Source: an uncultured Prevotella sp. (GTDB taxonomy: Bacteria; Bacteroidota; Bacteroidia; Bacteroidales; Bacteroidaceae). From it: 64,000 nt of DNA. The notes under the pieces were generated by a model. It was not told where the DNA came from. It saw only the letters and a program-made list of their open reading frames with translations, and made no database searches. The translations under genes and the position numbers were made by a program. The stretch spans positions 1 to 64,000 of the forward strand of contig USDT01000004.1 of NCBI GenBank assembly GCA_900553465.1, in the 5' to 3' direction. Positions 45,755 through 54,777 of this stretch are shown here, piece by piece (the first letter of the stretch is position 1; every line of letters begins with the position of its first letter).

Positions 45755-48700
45755 ATGGTAAAAAAAGTGGCATTAGCCTTATGTCTTGCAGTAGTAACTG
45801 ATGTATATTCTTCTGATACTGTCTGGAACATAGGTAATTTAGATGGAAGGGCTGATGAGTTTACATTGGCTCCTGATAAATTCAAAGATTTTTTGTCAAA
45901 AGATTTTGGATATGAGGATAAGTTCTTCGTTATTGGTAAGTCTTCTATAAATAAAGACTTCCCTTATATATTGCCGGGTCCTGTTGATACTTGGGGAGGC
46001 ACATGGCCTACTTCAGGATGGAGAACTCATGAAGTAAATCTTCTGTTCGATGTTGCTGATAAACCGGAATCGGGTGATTATAAACTTGTTGTGAATCTTG
46101 CTGATTTCGCAAAAGAATTTTTGCCTCTTGTAAAGGTTTCAGTTAATAATTTTGATTATAAGGTTCAGTTGTCTGCGCCGGGATATGATGTGGCTTCTCA
46201 AAGAAAACCTTCACAAACGGAGAAAGTACAGGAGAGTGGGGCACTATATGGCAATTATGACAAGGCAACGCCTTATTGTATAGAGGTTCCCGTCAAATCG
46301 TCGTACCTTAAAAGGGGTGGTAATAGTGTAAGGATTACGGTGTTGGAGGGTTCGTGGATTCTTTTTGATAACATAAGACTGGAAGGACCTGAAGATACAA
46401 GATTGTCTTCTGTAAAAGATGTTTTTATCCGGGATGTATATCCGGCTGACTATGAGTTGGCTCAAGGCAATCGGTTTGTCCAGCCTCTCATTGTCGATAT
46501 GGAGCATCTTACGGGAACTCCTCTGTTGGAAGTGGAGCTGGATGGGAAGGTTATATTGAAAAAGTATATCGAGAAAGGGCGTTATCAACTGGAAGCGCCA
46601 ATGCCGGCGGTTGATGAAAATATATCAGGTAAATATCGCATATTTTTAAATGGACAGCAGATATTCGCAGGTATAGTGGAGCGTGCTCCTCAGAGAAAGC
46701 AGGAGTTATCTGACTATGTGGATACCCGTATTGGTACGGCTCATTCCCGATGGATGATAGCACCAGGCCCATGGATGCCTTTCAGTATGGTTAAGATGAG
46801 TCCTGATAATCAGAATATGGGATGGCAGGCCGGATATCAGCCTTCTTTTGAGAATATAGGTTGCTTTAGTCATATCCATGAATGGACATTGGGAGGACTG
46901 GGCATTATGCCTGCTAATGGTGATCTTAAAGTGAAAGTAGGTGATGAACAGAAACCGGATGAAGGATATCGTTCCAGAATTGATAAACGCTCGGAAAAAG
47001 CTGGTATCGGTTTATATAGCGTGGATTTGTCTGATTATAAAATAAAAGCGGAAATAACGGCAACAACGCGATGTGGCTTTGAAAGATTTACATTCCCGGC
47101 CGACAGAAAAGATAATCGGATACTTGTAGAGTTGCATCCACAAACGGAATATGACTTTTCTTTGCATAATATTAGTGTGAAGAAAGTCAGTGATTATCGG
47201 ATTGAAGGAACGTGCAGGCAATATTCTCCTAATGTATGGAGTAATGATGCGGAACAGAATTACACTTTGAATTTTGTTTTGGAGTTTGATCAGCCTGTTG
47301 CGGGTATGGGGATTTGGAAAAATGATGAAATTGTATATTCGTCAGATGAATTGGTAGCTGAATCATGTAAGGAAGCCGGATTGTTCCTTTCTTTTGATAC
47401 TGAAGAGAATCCTGTCGTGCAAGTCCGCTCCGGAATTTCGTTGGTCAGTGTGGAAAATGCATCGGAGAATTTACGGAAAGAGATAATAGAGCCATTTGGA
47501 TGGAACTTTGATGCTGTTGTTCAAAATCAAAAGGATACATGGAATGAACTGCTTGGACGCATTATTATACAGACTGATGATAGATTGGAAAAGGCGCGTT
47601 TTTATAATAATATGTATCGTTCCATATGTAGTAGAAATATCTGGAGTGATGTTAATGGTGAATGGATCTCTACCGATGGTAAGGTGAGAAAGGTCTCTGA
47701 TCCTGAAAGGGATGTTATGTTAGGCTGTGATGCTTTCTGGAATTCTTTCTGGAATCTTAATCAGTTTTGGAATTTGGTTATTCCGGAATGGTCTGGCAAA
47801 TGGGTGAGATCACAGCTTGCTATGTATGATGCTAATGGTTGGTTGGCCAAGGGACCTGCCGGTTTGAATTATATTCCAGTAATGGTAGGTGAACATGAAA
47901 TACCGTTAATCGTAGGAGCATATCAGATGGGTATTAGAGATTTCGATGCGGAAAAGGCTCTGGAAGCGTCAATAAAAATGCAGACAACGCCTGCGCAGAA
48001 GGTATTTAAGGGCTTTGCTGGTAACAGGGATTTGGTTGCTTATATGGAACATGGATATGTTCCTTTTGACAAGGGACGTTTCTCAAACACAATGGAATAT
48101 TCGTATGATGACTGGTGTGTCGGACAGTTTGCAAAATCTTTAGGTAAGACGGATTTTTATAAAACGTTTAATGAAAGAGGGTATTGGTGGAAAAATGTGA
48201 TAAGTAGTGAAGGATATTGTCACATGAAGGATAGCCAGGGTAAATGGCTTCCTGATTTTGATCCGTTTAGAAGTGGGGCTAACCAGCATTATGTAGAAGG
48301 TAATGCATGGCAACTTACTTTTTTTGTTCCTCAGGATGTCCCTGAGTTAATAAATCTGATAGGCAAAGAGCGTTTTATGGAAAGACTTACTTGGGGATTT
48401 AATCAGGATGAGGCATGGAGATATAATGCTCCGAATGACCAGTATTGGGATCATCCGGTGGTGCAAGGCAATCAGCAATCCATGCATTTTTCTTATTTGT
48501 TTAATTATGCAGGTTATCCTTGGCTCACCCAAAAATGGAGTCGTTCAATTTTAGATAGATATTATGGATATGGTGTTGCTAACGCATATCTGGGAGATGA
48601 AGATCAGGGACAGATGAGTGCATGGGCTGTTATGACGTCTATTGGATTATTTCAGATAGATGGTGGATGTAAAGTAAATCCTGAATATGAAATTGCGAGC

Positions 48701-48931
48701 CCTGCATTTGAGAAGATAATTATTAATCTTGGAGAGAAATATGGAAGAGGTGAAAAATTTGTCATAAAAGCGAAGAATGCTTCTAAAAATAATATTTATG
48801 TACAACGTGCTGTCTTAAATGGCAAAAAGTTGGAGTCTTTTAAATTTCCTGCATCTGAACTGTTGAAAGGAGGAGAACTGGTTTTGGAAATGGGAGATAC
48901 TCCTAATATGAAGTGGGGAGTATCTGATTGA
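45755..48931 (+). CDS. Secreted GH92 alpha-mannosidase with N-terminal CBM-like domain
   Basis: About 1058 residues from ATG 45755 (a GTG at 45749 is possible), with a signal peptide (VALALCLAVVTDVYS). Residues about 25-200 resemble the galactose-binding-like domain III of PL4 rhamnogalacturonan lyases (WNIGNLDGRADEF, HEVNLLFDV, LFDNIRLEGP). After a second beta module, GH92 starts near 318 (YVDTRIGTAHSRW) with HIHEWTLGGLGIMP, DAFWNSFW, YVEGNAWQLTFFVP and the base region GDEDQGQMSAW. GH92 enzymes are calcium-dependent exo-alpha-mannosidases. The extra N-terminal domain makes it longer than usual (~750). Confidence 0.9.
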   Translation: MVKKVALALCLAVVTDVYSSDTVWNIGNLDGRADEFTLAPDKFKDFLSKDFGYEDKFFVIGKSSINKDFPYILPGPVDTWGGTWPTSGWRTHEVNLLFDVADKPESGDYKLVVNLADFAKEFLPLVKVSVNNFDYKVQLSAPGYDVASQRKPSQTEKVQESGALYGNYDKATPYCIEVPVKSSYLKRGGNSVRITVLEGSWILFDNIRLEGPEDTRLSSVKDVFIRDVYPADYELAQGNRFVQPLIVDMEHLTGTPLLEVELDGKVILKKYIEKGRYQLEAPMPAVDENISGKYRIFLNGQQIFAGIVERAPQRKQELSDYVDTRIGTAHSRWMIAPGPWMPFSMVKMSPDNQNMGWQAGYQPSFENIGCFSHIHEWTLGGLGIMPANGDLKVKVGDEQKPDEGYRSRIDKRSEKAGIGLYSVDLSDYKIKAEITATTRCGFERFTFPADRKDNRILVELHPQTEYDFSLHNISVKKVSDYRIEGTCRQYSPNVWSNDAEQNYTLNFVLEFDQPVAGMGIWKNDEIVYSSDELVAESCKEAGLFLSFDTEENPVVQVRSGISLVSVENASENLRKEIIEPFGWNFDAVVQNQKDTWNELLGRIIIQTDDRLEKARFYNNMYRSICSRNIWSDVNGEWISTDGKVRKVSDPERDVMLGCDAFWNSFWNLNQFWNLVIPEWSGKWVRSQLAMYDANGWLAKGPAGLNYIPVMVGEHEIPLIVGAYQMGIRDFDAEKALEASIKMQTTPAQKVFKGFAGNRDLVAYMEHGYVPFDKGRFSNTMEYSYDDWCVGQFAKSLGKTDFYKTFNERGYWWKNVISSEGYCHMKDSQGKWLPDFDPFRSGANQHYVEGNAWQLTFFVPQDVPELINLIGKERFMERLTWGFNQDEAWRYNAPNDQYWDHPVVQGNQQSMHFSYLFNYAGYPWLTQKWSRSILDRYYGYGVANAYLGDEDQGQMSAWAVMTSIGLFQIDGGCKVNPEYEIASPAFEKIIINLGEKYGRGEKFVIKAKNASKNNIYVQRAVLNGKKLESFKFPASELLKGGELVLEMGDTPNMKWGVSD

Positions 48932-48973
48932 GGTATAATTTCAGTATATCAGTACAATCTTAAAATAAACAAA

Positions 48974-48989
48974 GAGGGTGTGTCAAAAC
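48974..48989 (+). mobile_element. Solo insertion-sequence terminal-repeat-like sequence
   Basis: GAGGGTGTGTCAAAAC resembles the terminal inverted repeat of IS elements common in Bacteroidetes. No matching right end or transposase gene is present nearby, so at most a remnant is left. The match is from memory and unverified. Confidence 0.35.
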
Positions 48990-49035
48990 TAAAATGACTG
49001 CTTTCAAAAGTTATAGATTGTAACTATAACGCTAA

Positions 49036-49080
49036 AAAGGGTCGTATCAAACTTTGTATTAAGTGATGATATGGCCCTTT
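49036..49080 (+). terminator. Hairpin terminator after the GH92 gene
   Basis: Arms 49036-49049 and 49067-49080 pair over 14 bp with two G-U pairs and a 17-nt loop, followed by a T-rich stretch (CTTTTGTTTCTT). It lies about 105 bp after the GH92 stop. Confidence 0.65.
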
Positions 49081-49191
49081 CTTTTGTTTCTTACGATGCA
49101 CAATTTACGTTAATCATCAGGTTTAAAAGTATTTACATTTCGGCTAACTCACGTTATTATGTTCTTGTGGACTGTTTTTATATGAAATATG

Positions 49192-49223
49192 TTTGGCTTG
49201 TAATGTTAATTTTACTAAATTTG
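49192..49223 (+). promoter_or_regulatory. Bacteroidetes-type promoter
   Basis: TTTG (49192-49195), a 20-nt spacer and TAAATTTG (49216-49223) match the -33/-7 consensus exactly. Transcription would start near 49230, about 85 nt before the secreted-protein gene at 49315. Confidence 0.75.
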
Positions 49224-49314
49224 CAAAATTATTATTCCCGCCGACTCTCGGCTCCACCATAACATTGATGCTGTCTCACTGACGCCGACTGGGATTCCTT
49301 AAAAATAACACTCT

Positions 49315-50598
49315 ATGACCGTAATTCTCAGAACTCTGTTTCTGGTTTTTCTTATAGTTTTATCCACCGCAGTGCGTTCTCAGGACGACAATACGGTGTT
49401 TACTCTCGTTCGCGATGCGTCGGAACTGAAAGAGGGTGATGTACTTGTTATTGTCAACAAGGCTGCGGGAGTGGCGTTGAGTACAGAGGCGAGTTCTTCT
49501 GTAAGTATTGCTCCTGTATCTGTTGAAATAGCCGGTGATGATGTAATCGTAAACGAAAAAGTACAATTCTTTTATCTTAAAGGATCAAGTTCTGCATGGA
49601 GGTTCTTTACAGGAAGCCAATATCTTACAACAACATCAAATGCTGCTTTATTTTTACAGGAGACTTTGACAGATTATACCAAAACCAAAATAACGATTGA
49701 TTCAAATACAGGAGAAGCTGTAATAGATTTCCTGAAGTCTGGTGAAGTAGGATATAATTCAGATCGTGGGATATTTAAGTGTTATGAATCTTCATTGCCA
49801 AACAATGGGGAAGTCTGTCTTTACAAAGGCTCTGCCATCCCTCATTTCCCAACTTCTCTCATTCTCAACGGCGATACTCAGGATTCCGACAACAGCGATG
49901 TGATAACCTCTTATCTTAATACGACGGTTGACCAGGTGACGCTTCAGCGCACCTTTGTCGGTGATGGAGGCTGGTACACTCTTTGTCTGCCTTTCGCTCT
50001 TACGGCCGATGATATTGCCACACAGTTCCAGGGCGCCGACTTCCAGAAGTTCACCGGCGTTACCATGAATGCCGATAATACGTTCAATCTTGAATTCCGG
50101 TCTGTTTCACAGACTCGGGCCGGAGTGCCGTATCTCGTACGCCCCATTAAGGATACGGAAATAATCAATCCTGTATTCACAGACAAACTGATTTCCGAAG
50201 CAAAGCCCGTTACTGTCGTACATGCTCTTCAGACAGAACCTTTATCCGAATACAGTTTCACAGGAATATACAACTCTACGGATCTTTTCGCTGTCGATTC
50301 GTCTGCAAACCAGACCATCCGTTTTGTTAATGCTGACGGTACGCAGCTTGTAAGGCCCATTAATGATAAGACCAAACTTAAAGCCACAAGAGCATATGTC
50401 AAATTGCCATCTGCTGATACAAAAGCCATGATACGACATCACGAAGGAGAAACTGACGGCATACAACATACTACGAGTGACTCACAGTCATCTCATGCCG
50501 GTGTTTATGACCTTGGTGGACGTTACGTAGGACCGTCTGCCGAAGGACTTGAGTGTGGCGTTTACATCGTGGACGGAAGAAAAATCATGATAAAATAA
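49315..50598 (+). CDS. Secreted hypothetical protein with short T9SS-like tail
   Basis: A 427-residue exported protein with a signal peptide (TLFLVFLIVLSTAVRS). The body is beta-rich, with repeated strand-turn patterns (DGGWYTLCLPFALTADDI, GVPYLVRPIKDTE) like cell-surface proteins of Prevotella. The last ~35 residues (GVYDLGGRYVGPS, then CGVYIVDGRKIMIK) form the 'V-Y-D-L-x-G-R ... G-[IV]-Y-[IV]' pattern of short T9SS sorting tails. The promoter lies ~90 bp upstream. A 60-codon peptide gene follows 18 bp after the stop. Confidence 0.7.
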   Translation: MTVILRTLFLVFLIVLSTAVRSQDDNTVFTLVRDASELKEGDVLVIVNKAAGVALSTEASSSVSIAPVSVEIAGDDVIVNEKVQFFYLKGSSSAWRFFTGSQYLTTTSNAALFLQETLTDYTKTKITIDSNTGEAVIDFLKSGEVGYNSDRGIFKCYESSLPNNGEVCLYKGSAIPHFPTSLILNGDTQDSDNSDVITSYLNTTVDQVTLQRTFVGDGGWYTLCLPFALTADDIATQFQGADFQKFTGVTMNADNTFNLEFRSVSQTRAGVPYLVRPIKDTEIINPVFTDKLISEAKPVTVVHALQTEPLSEYSFTGIYNSTDLFAVDSSANQTIRFVNADGTQLVRPINDKTKLKATRAYVKLPSADTKAMIRHHEGETDGIQHTTSDSQSSHAGVYDLGGRYVGPSAEGLECGVYIVDGRKIMIK

Positions 50599-50616
50599 CA
50601 ATACACAATAGAATCT

Positions 50617-50799
50617 ATGAAGAAACTTTATGAAGTCCCCACTGTTTTTCTGCTTCGCATCCCGGCACATCTGCTGAGCGGTTCCGGTTCTGCCGTAACA
50701 GAGGGTGGAGGCAATCTGCCTGACGGCGGTGGCGAAGGCTCTGCCGGTGACGGACGCGCCAAAGAGAACAGTGATACATGGAACAGTTGGAATAAATGA
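50617..50799 (+). CDS. Small peptide of the MKKxYxxPT type
   Basis: 60 codons, starting 18 bp after the upstream stop. It begins MKKLYEVPTVFLL, has LLSGSGSAV in the middle, a Gly-rich acidic stretch, and ends DTWNSWNK. Short proteins with this plan (basic start with a Tyr-x-x-Pro turn, a leucine-serine-glycine motif, an acidic tail with aromatic residues) are common in Prevotella genomes and usually annotated as hypothetical. It has no typical signal peptide. Function unknown; the position suggests co-expression with the T9SS-tailed protein. Confidence 0.6.
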   Translation: MKKLYEVPTVFLLRIPAHLLSGSGSAVTEGGGNLPDGGGEGSAGDGRAKENSDTWNSWNK

Positions 50800-50812
50800 T
50801 GCGCACATCCTC

Positions 50813-50860
50813 CGTCGGGACGGGTGGGTCTGCCCCTTGGCGCTGGCCGTTCCCCGACCG
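50813..50860 (+). terminator. GC-rich hairpin after the small peptide gene
   Basis: CGTCGGGACGG at 50813-50823 pairs with CCGTTCCCCGACCG at 50847-50860 with small bulges. There is no T tract, so it may be a stable transcript end, not a classical intrinsic terminator. Confidence 0.4.
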
Positions 50861-51237
50861 ATGAGTTAATAATGCGTGACACAGTTTATTTTACACTACC
50901 CACATCCTGCGTTTTGTCTTTACACAAATTCCCGCACATCGTTGCATAGCTTTTCTGATAAACGGCCTCAGAATATTTGTCGCGACACTCCAGCCGTACA
51001 ATATTCTGGGGCCGCCTTATTATAGTTACATTATTAATTCCTCTGTTGTTGTTTCTTCATGAATAATATTCTTAATATCTCTTTGTAGATTTTTCATGAG
51101 TAATCTATATTGCAATATGCTGTTGTGTATAAATCACAAAGCCATCCAATATAAAGATAGTCTGGCATATATAAAATATAACAATTTATTACTCCTGTCC
51201 CATCTCAAAACAAACACAAGGCCAAACTTAAACTAAA

Positions 51238-51303
51238 CTCCAATCCACCTCCAATGCATCTCCAATTTAATTCCAATCTAACTCCAATTTAACTCTAATC
51301 CGT
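51238..51303. repeat. Six tandem 11-bp repeats
   Basis: Units start at 51238, 51249, 51260, 51271, 51282 and 51293, each 11 bp, with consensus CTCCAATYTAA (units 3 and 5 identical). The period is close to one helical turn, and the array ends about 50 bp upstream of the DUF454 promoter. Confidence 0.75.
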
Positions 51304-51352
51304 CCATGTCATGCCTCCGGCATATCCACTTCCTCATTTTAACGCCATAACT

Positions 51353-51384
51353 CTTGCCCGTTACTCTCTTTCATATTATTTTTG
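51353..51384 (+). promoter_or_regulatory. Promoter just before the DUF454 gene
   Basis: CTTG (51353-51356, one mismatch to TTTG), a 20-nt spacer and a perfect -7 box TATTTTTG (51377-51384). The -7 box ends 4 nt before the ATG, so the transcript would have almost no leader. Confidence 0.6.
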
Positions 51385-51388
51385 CATC

Positions 51389-51751
51389 ATGAAGTATCTG
51401 TATGTATCCATCGGCTTCGTGTCCGTGGTTCTTGGTGTCATCGGCATTTTCTTGCCGGTCCTGCCCACCACACCCTTTCTTCTGTTGGCCGCCGCCATGT
51501 TCTTCCGCGGTTCGCCACGCGCATACCGTTGGCTGATGAATCATCCCCGCCTCGGTCCCTACATAAAAAGTTTCCGTGAGGATAAGTCCATCCCCTTGCG
51601 CATAAAGGTCATTGCCATATCCACCCTTTGGCTCACAGCCATCCATTGCGTACTCTTCATCTTTCCCTGGCTCTGGCTCAAACTTGCAATGATACTCCTT
51701 GCCACCGCCATCACCCTATATATCCTCTCCTTCAAGACACGCCGTCGCTAA
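51389..51751 (+). CDS. DUF454 (YbaN-like) inner-membrane protein
   Basis: A 120-residue protein from ATG 51389; a longer frame from 51311 includes the promoter and is unlikely. It has three or four hydrophobic segments and the family hallmark GIFLPVLPTTPFLLLAAAMFFRGSPRAYRWL followed by HPRLGPYI in separate blocks. The role of DUF454 is unknown; the proteins sit in the inner membrane. Confidence 0.88.
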   Translation: MKYLYVSIGFVSVVLGVIGIFLPVLPTTPFLLLAAAMFFRGSPRAYRWLMNHPRLGPYIKSFREDKSIPLRIKVIAISTLWLTAIHCVLFIFPWLWLKLAMILLATAITLYILSFKTRRR

Positions 51752-51904
51752 TGCTTTAATTCCGCGTCCAATGTCCGACCGATAGTCCTGTGCAATGGCA
51801 AAGGCTTCGGTCAAGACAATTTCATTTTATATTTCCCTCATCTTTTTAAGAATTCATACTCGGTGTCTATACTTATAAATTAATATGAGTCCATCGAACT
51901 CACG

Positions 51905-52318
51905 TTAATTATTGTTTTCCTTTTGATATTCTTTTTTTGTTAATATACCTTCCTTTGCTTTTTTCATAGATTCTGCATCTTTAAAGAATATCCAGTGAAT
52001 TATAGGATGGCCTCCATACATGGAAGAATAAGCTTGCTGAAATACCCAACCTCTTTTTACCATATAATTTGCAGCATCTACCATACTGTTGAAGTTTATT
52101 TCTTTGCCTTTTTCATCTACAAATTTAAGTTTGCTGCTCAAATCACCCCACAGATTATAAGACGTCTCTGTTCCAAAATCGAAAATGATTTTCAATCCAG
52201 ATGTAAACTCTTTTTCTATACCCTTAACTTCACAATAGTATCTTTGTTGGGCATTGACATTCATTGTGAACATCATAAAACAGGATGCCAGCAATAATTT
52301 ACTTAATACACATTTCAT
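51905..52318 (-). CDS. Exported small hypothetical protein
   Basis: A 137-residue protein with a clear signal peptide (LLLASCFMMFTMNVNA, cleavage before QQRYY). The mature part is a mixed alpha/beta domain (KLKFVDEKGKEINFNSMVDAANYMVKRGW in parts) with a basic C-terminal helix. Similar small exported proteins of unknown function are common in Bacteroidales. It stands alone with AT-rich flanks. Confidence 0.65.
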   Translation of the reverse strand: MKCVLSKLLLASCFMMFTMNVNAQQRYYCEVKGIEKEFTSGLKIIFDFGTETSYNLWGDLSSKLKFVDEKGKEINFNSMVDAANYMVKRGWVFQQAYSSMYGGHPIIHWIFFKDAESMKKAKEGILTKKEYQKENNN

Positions 52319-52520
52319 AAGTTTTTACATTATATTTTAGTTATATTTATCCGAAATATTATCCAATCTCAAATTCTTTACTCTATGAGCGTTTATATTT
52401 TGCAACAGAAACAATCAATTTGTTCATTTATTTGAAATAAAGCGTTTTGTATTTTATATTCTCCTCATCTTTTAAAGCGTTCATACTCTAAAAGAAAACC
52501 AAACAAAAGAGTCGGACTTC

Positions 52521-53549
52521 TTATTCCTCTTTCTTCTGTTTCACCACCACCTTTCCGTTTCTTCTCACCAGCAGATGATCTTGGTGCATACGTTTTACTG
52601 TATCTGTCTCGCAGTAGTTTGCTATATACTCATAGCTGCCGCACGTGAACAGATAGTCGTCACATCTCTCCAGCTCGTCCGGTGCCGCGGGATGATGTCG
52701 CCTGTTGCCGCCTGTTATCACTATGTCTGGCTTGTCTGCCATTGTCTTGGGCTTCTTCCATGAGGCATAACGCAAGGTGTGACTGTTGAGCGAATCCACA
52801 CGTACGATGTAGTCCTTAGTTGTGAAATAACATATCAGCCGGTTATATCTCCCCAAACTCTTATGCATGTCCTTGTGTGGTTGCTCGCCTAATGGGACAA
52901 AACGATTGCCGTTGAAATGCCACACCTCGTACCGGTCAATAATATCGCCGTCTTTTGTAAGCGGCACATATAGGTTCTTGCTTTTCGCATCATATTCAAA
53001 CAACCAGTCATATCCTGCACCGTTTGTCGTGAAATACCAGTTAGGTATACAATAGTTTATTTCGAAATTATTGTCATCAACCTTGTTGCTCCCGTCTGTC
53101 ACATTAACTTCTTTTATTGTGTCGCCAACAATCCTGTAAGCCTCCAGCCATTCATATCCGTCAGAACTGGATGCTTTCCCGGAGCAGTCAACGATGTAAT
53201 AGGTCGTCCCATCATTCTTTCTTAGAGAATGCACGCTACCGACGTAAGATGTTTCCGGAAATCGCAGCTCATGCTTCACACCCTTGTCGTTTACTATTGT
53301 CCATTTCGCCCAATAGTCGGGCGAAGTCCCGCCGTCGGGACATACGCCAGACTCTATTGTCACACGTCCGTCCTCCGAAACGAATACTTTTCCGCCTTCA
53401 AATATTTCTTCCTCATCCTCTTCTTCCGAATAATCCACTACGTCTATACCCATAGAGTCTGTAAGTGATGTTTCCGCTTCTGCTCTATTCGCCCCGTTGC
53501 CACATGCAGCGAGCACCGCTATGATTACTGATAAATAGATAACCTTCAT
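52521..53549 (-). CDS. Hypothetical lipoprotein
   Basis: About 342 residues from ATG 53549, chosen because it gives a perfect lipoprotein signal (VIIAVLAACGNG, Cys 16); an upstream start at 53591 adds a polar extension. An acidic linker follows (EEEDEEE), then a beta-rich domain (FVSEDGRVTIESGVCPDG, YVGSVHSLRKNDG, FEYDAKSKNLYVPL). No family is recognised. It is probably attached to the inner leaflet of the outer membrane. Confidence 0.65.
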   Translation of the reverse strand: MKVIYLSVIIAVLAACGNGANRAEAETSLTDSMGIDVVDYSEEEDEEEIFEGGKVFVSEDGRVTIESGVCPDGGTSPDYWAKWTIVNDKGVKHELRFPETSYVGSVHSLRKNDGTTYYIVDCSGKASSSDGYEWLEAYRIVGDTIKEVNVTDGSNKVDDNNFEINYCIPNWYFTTNGAGYDWLFEYDAKSKNLYVPLTKDGDIIDRYEVWHFNGNRFVPLGEQPHKDMHKSLGRYNRLICYFTTKDYIVRVDSLNSHTLRYASWKKPKTMADKPDIVITGGNRRHHPAAPDELERCDDYLFTCGSYEYIANYCETDTVKRMHQDHLLVRRNGKVVVKQKKEE

Positions 53550-53637
53550 GTTTTCCCAGTTTTTGTTTTGTTGTGTGTAATTAAAGAGCAATATCAGTCA
53601 TTTTTTCTTACACTTGTTCTATAGTTTTTTGTTTTAT

Positions 53638-54618
53638 TCATTCGTGGTTCTTATTGTTTATAAGATTTACCACCACCTTCACCATCACGTCTTTCTCTTC
53701 GGTGCGGCTTTCCGCTATCATCAGCGTTATGGCTACGAGCGTACTGTCGGCCACGCGTTTGCTGCCGTCGGCGTTGTACAATATGCCGTTGTTGTTCAGA
53801 AACCAAAGAAACAACGTGGCGGCTATTCGTTTGTTGCCGTCGCTGAACGAGTGATTCTTCGTCACCAGATAGAGCAGCATGGCCGCCTTTTCCTCAACGG
53901 AAGGATAAAGGTCCTGCCCACCGAAAGTCTGATATATCTGTCCGATTGAACTTTTGAACGAATCGTCCTTCTCGTTGCCGAACCATCGGCTTCCTCCGAA
54001 CTTCTCTTTCAGATCCGCTATGGCCAGCATAGCCCCTTCATACGTTGCACGGAATTTCTCCTCGTTCGTCGTGTTTTCCATTTGTAGCTGCTGATAGTCG
54101 TAGCGGTCTAGCGTGTCGAGTGCGTAGGCGTAATCGGCCACAACGTTTATCAGCGACCGTGTGTCCTCTCTGCTTATTCCTTCTTGTATGCCGACCGTGC
54201 GTTCCAGCAGCCTTACCAGTTGTTTCAGCTCGTTGTAGTGTTGTTCGGTTATTGATTTGTTGACAGCGTATCCCTTCACGAGAAAGTCTTTCAATACACG
54301 GTTGGCCCATATACGGAACTGCGTGCCACGTTGACTTTTCACGCGGTATCCGACAGATATTATGACATCAAGAGAATAAAAGGCTACTGACTGTTTTACT
54401 CCATCAACACGCAAAAAATGCGTGTTGTTCTGCTTTTCCAGTTCTTTCTCTGAAAATACATTATTTACATGTTTTCTTATTGTTTTTTCATCGCGTTCAA
54501 ATAGATCCGCCATCTGATTGGCAGAAAGCCATACGGTGTCATTCTCCAGTTTCACATCTATCGATGTCTTTCCGTCTTTAGTCTGATATATTATTATTTT
54601 ATTGTTGTTTCCCTCCAT
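53638..54618 (-). CDS. RhuM-type protein with C-terminal Fic/Doc domain
   Basis: About 326 residues from ATG 54618. The N-terminal ~150 residues are RhuM-like (IDVKLENDTVWLSANQMADLFE, DEKTIRKHVNNVF, SLDVIISVGYRVKSQRGTQFR in parts), related to DNA-binding Bro-N/KilA-N-like domains. The C-terminal part has the Fic/Doc motif HSFSDGNKRIAA (HxFxDGNKR), which transfers AMP or phosphate groups to target hydroxyls. RhuM genes are often island-borne. No adjacent antitoxin gene is visible, so control may be internal. Confidence 0.85.
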   Translation of the reverse strand: MEGNNNKIIIYQTKDGKTSIDVKLENDTVWLSANQMADLFERDEKTIRKHVNNVFSEKELEKQNNTHFLRVDGVKQSVAFYSLDVIISVGYRVKSQRGTQFRIWANRVLKDFLVKGYAVNKSITEQHYNELKQLVRLLERTVGIQEGISREDTRSLINVVADYAYALDTLDRYDYQQLQMENTTNEEKFRATYEGAMLAIADLKEKFGGSRWFGNEKDDSFKSSIGQIYQTFGGQDLYPSVEEKAAMLLYLVTKNHSFSDGNKRIAATLFLWFLNNNGILYNADGSKRVADSTLVAITLMIAESRTEEKDVMVKVVVNLINNKNHE

Positions 54619-54777
54619 AGTTTTATAAAAAAGAGGTGTTGTTACTTTATTCCAGAATTTAAAATATATACCCAACAGAAACACAATCTATAATTATTCA
54701 ATATCTTACTATATAATCCCATTTCCATTGGGTATAGGTATGTTAGTTTTTGTTGTTTATGGTTAAAACCTATAATC

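Larger units (their letters stand above)
48932..49314. other. Intergenic region with IS-end-like sequence, terminator and promoter
   Basis: About 380 bp. It holds an IS-end-like GAGGGTGTGTCAAAAC (48974-48989), a hairpin at 49036-49080 and a promoter for the next gene at 49192-49223. A 63-codon frame at 49071 overlaps the hairpin and promoter and is not convincing. Confidence 0.55.
50800..51388. other. Intergenic region with hairpin, 11-bp repeats and promoter
   Basis: About 590 bp. A GC-rich hairpin lies at 50813-50860. A moderately AT-rich part follows. Six 11-bp direct repeats lie at 51238-51303. The promoter of the DUF454 gene is at 51353-51384. No gene is seen. Confidence 0.6.

Noticed and set aside
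49071-49262. Open frame of 63 codons after the GH92 gene
   Set aside because: It starts inside a terminator hairpin and includes the promoter of the next gene.
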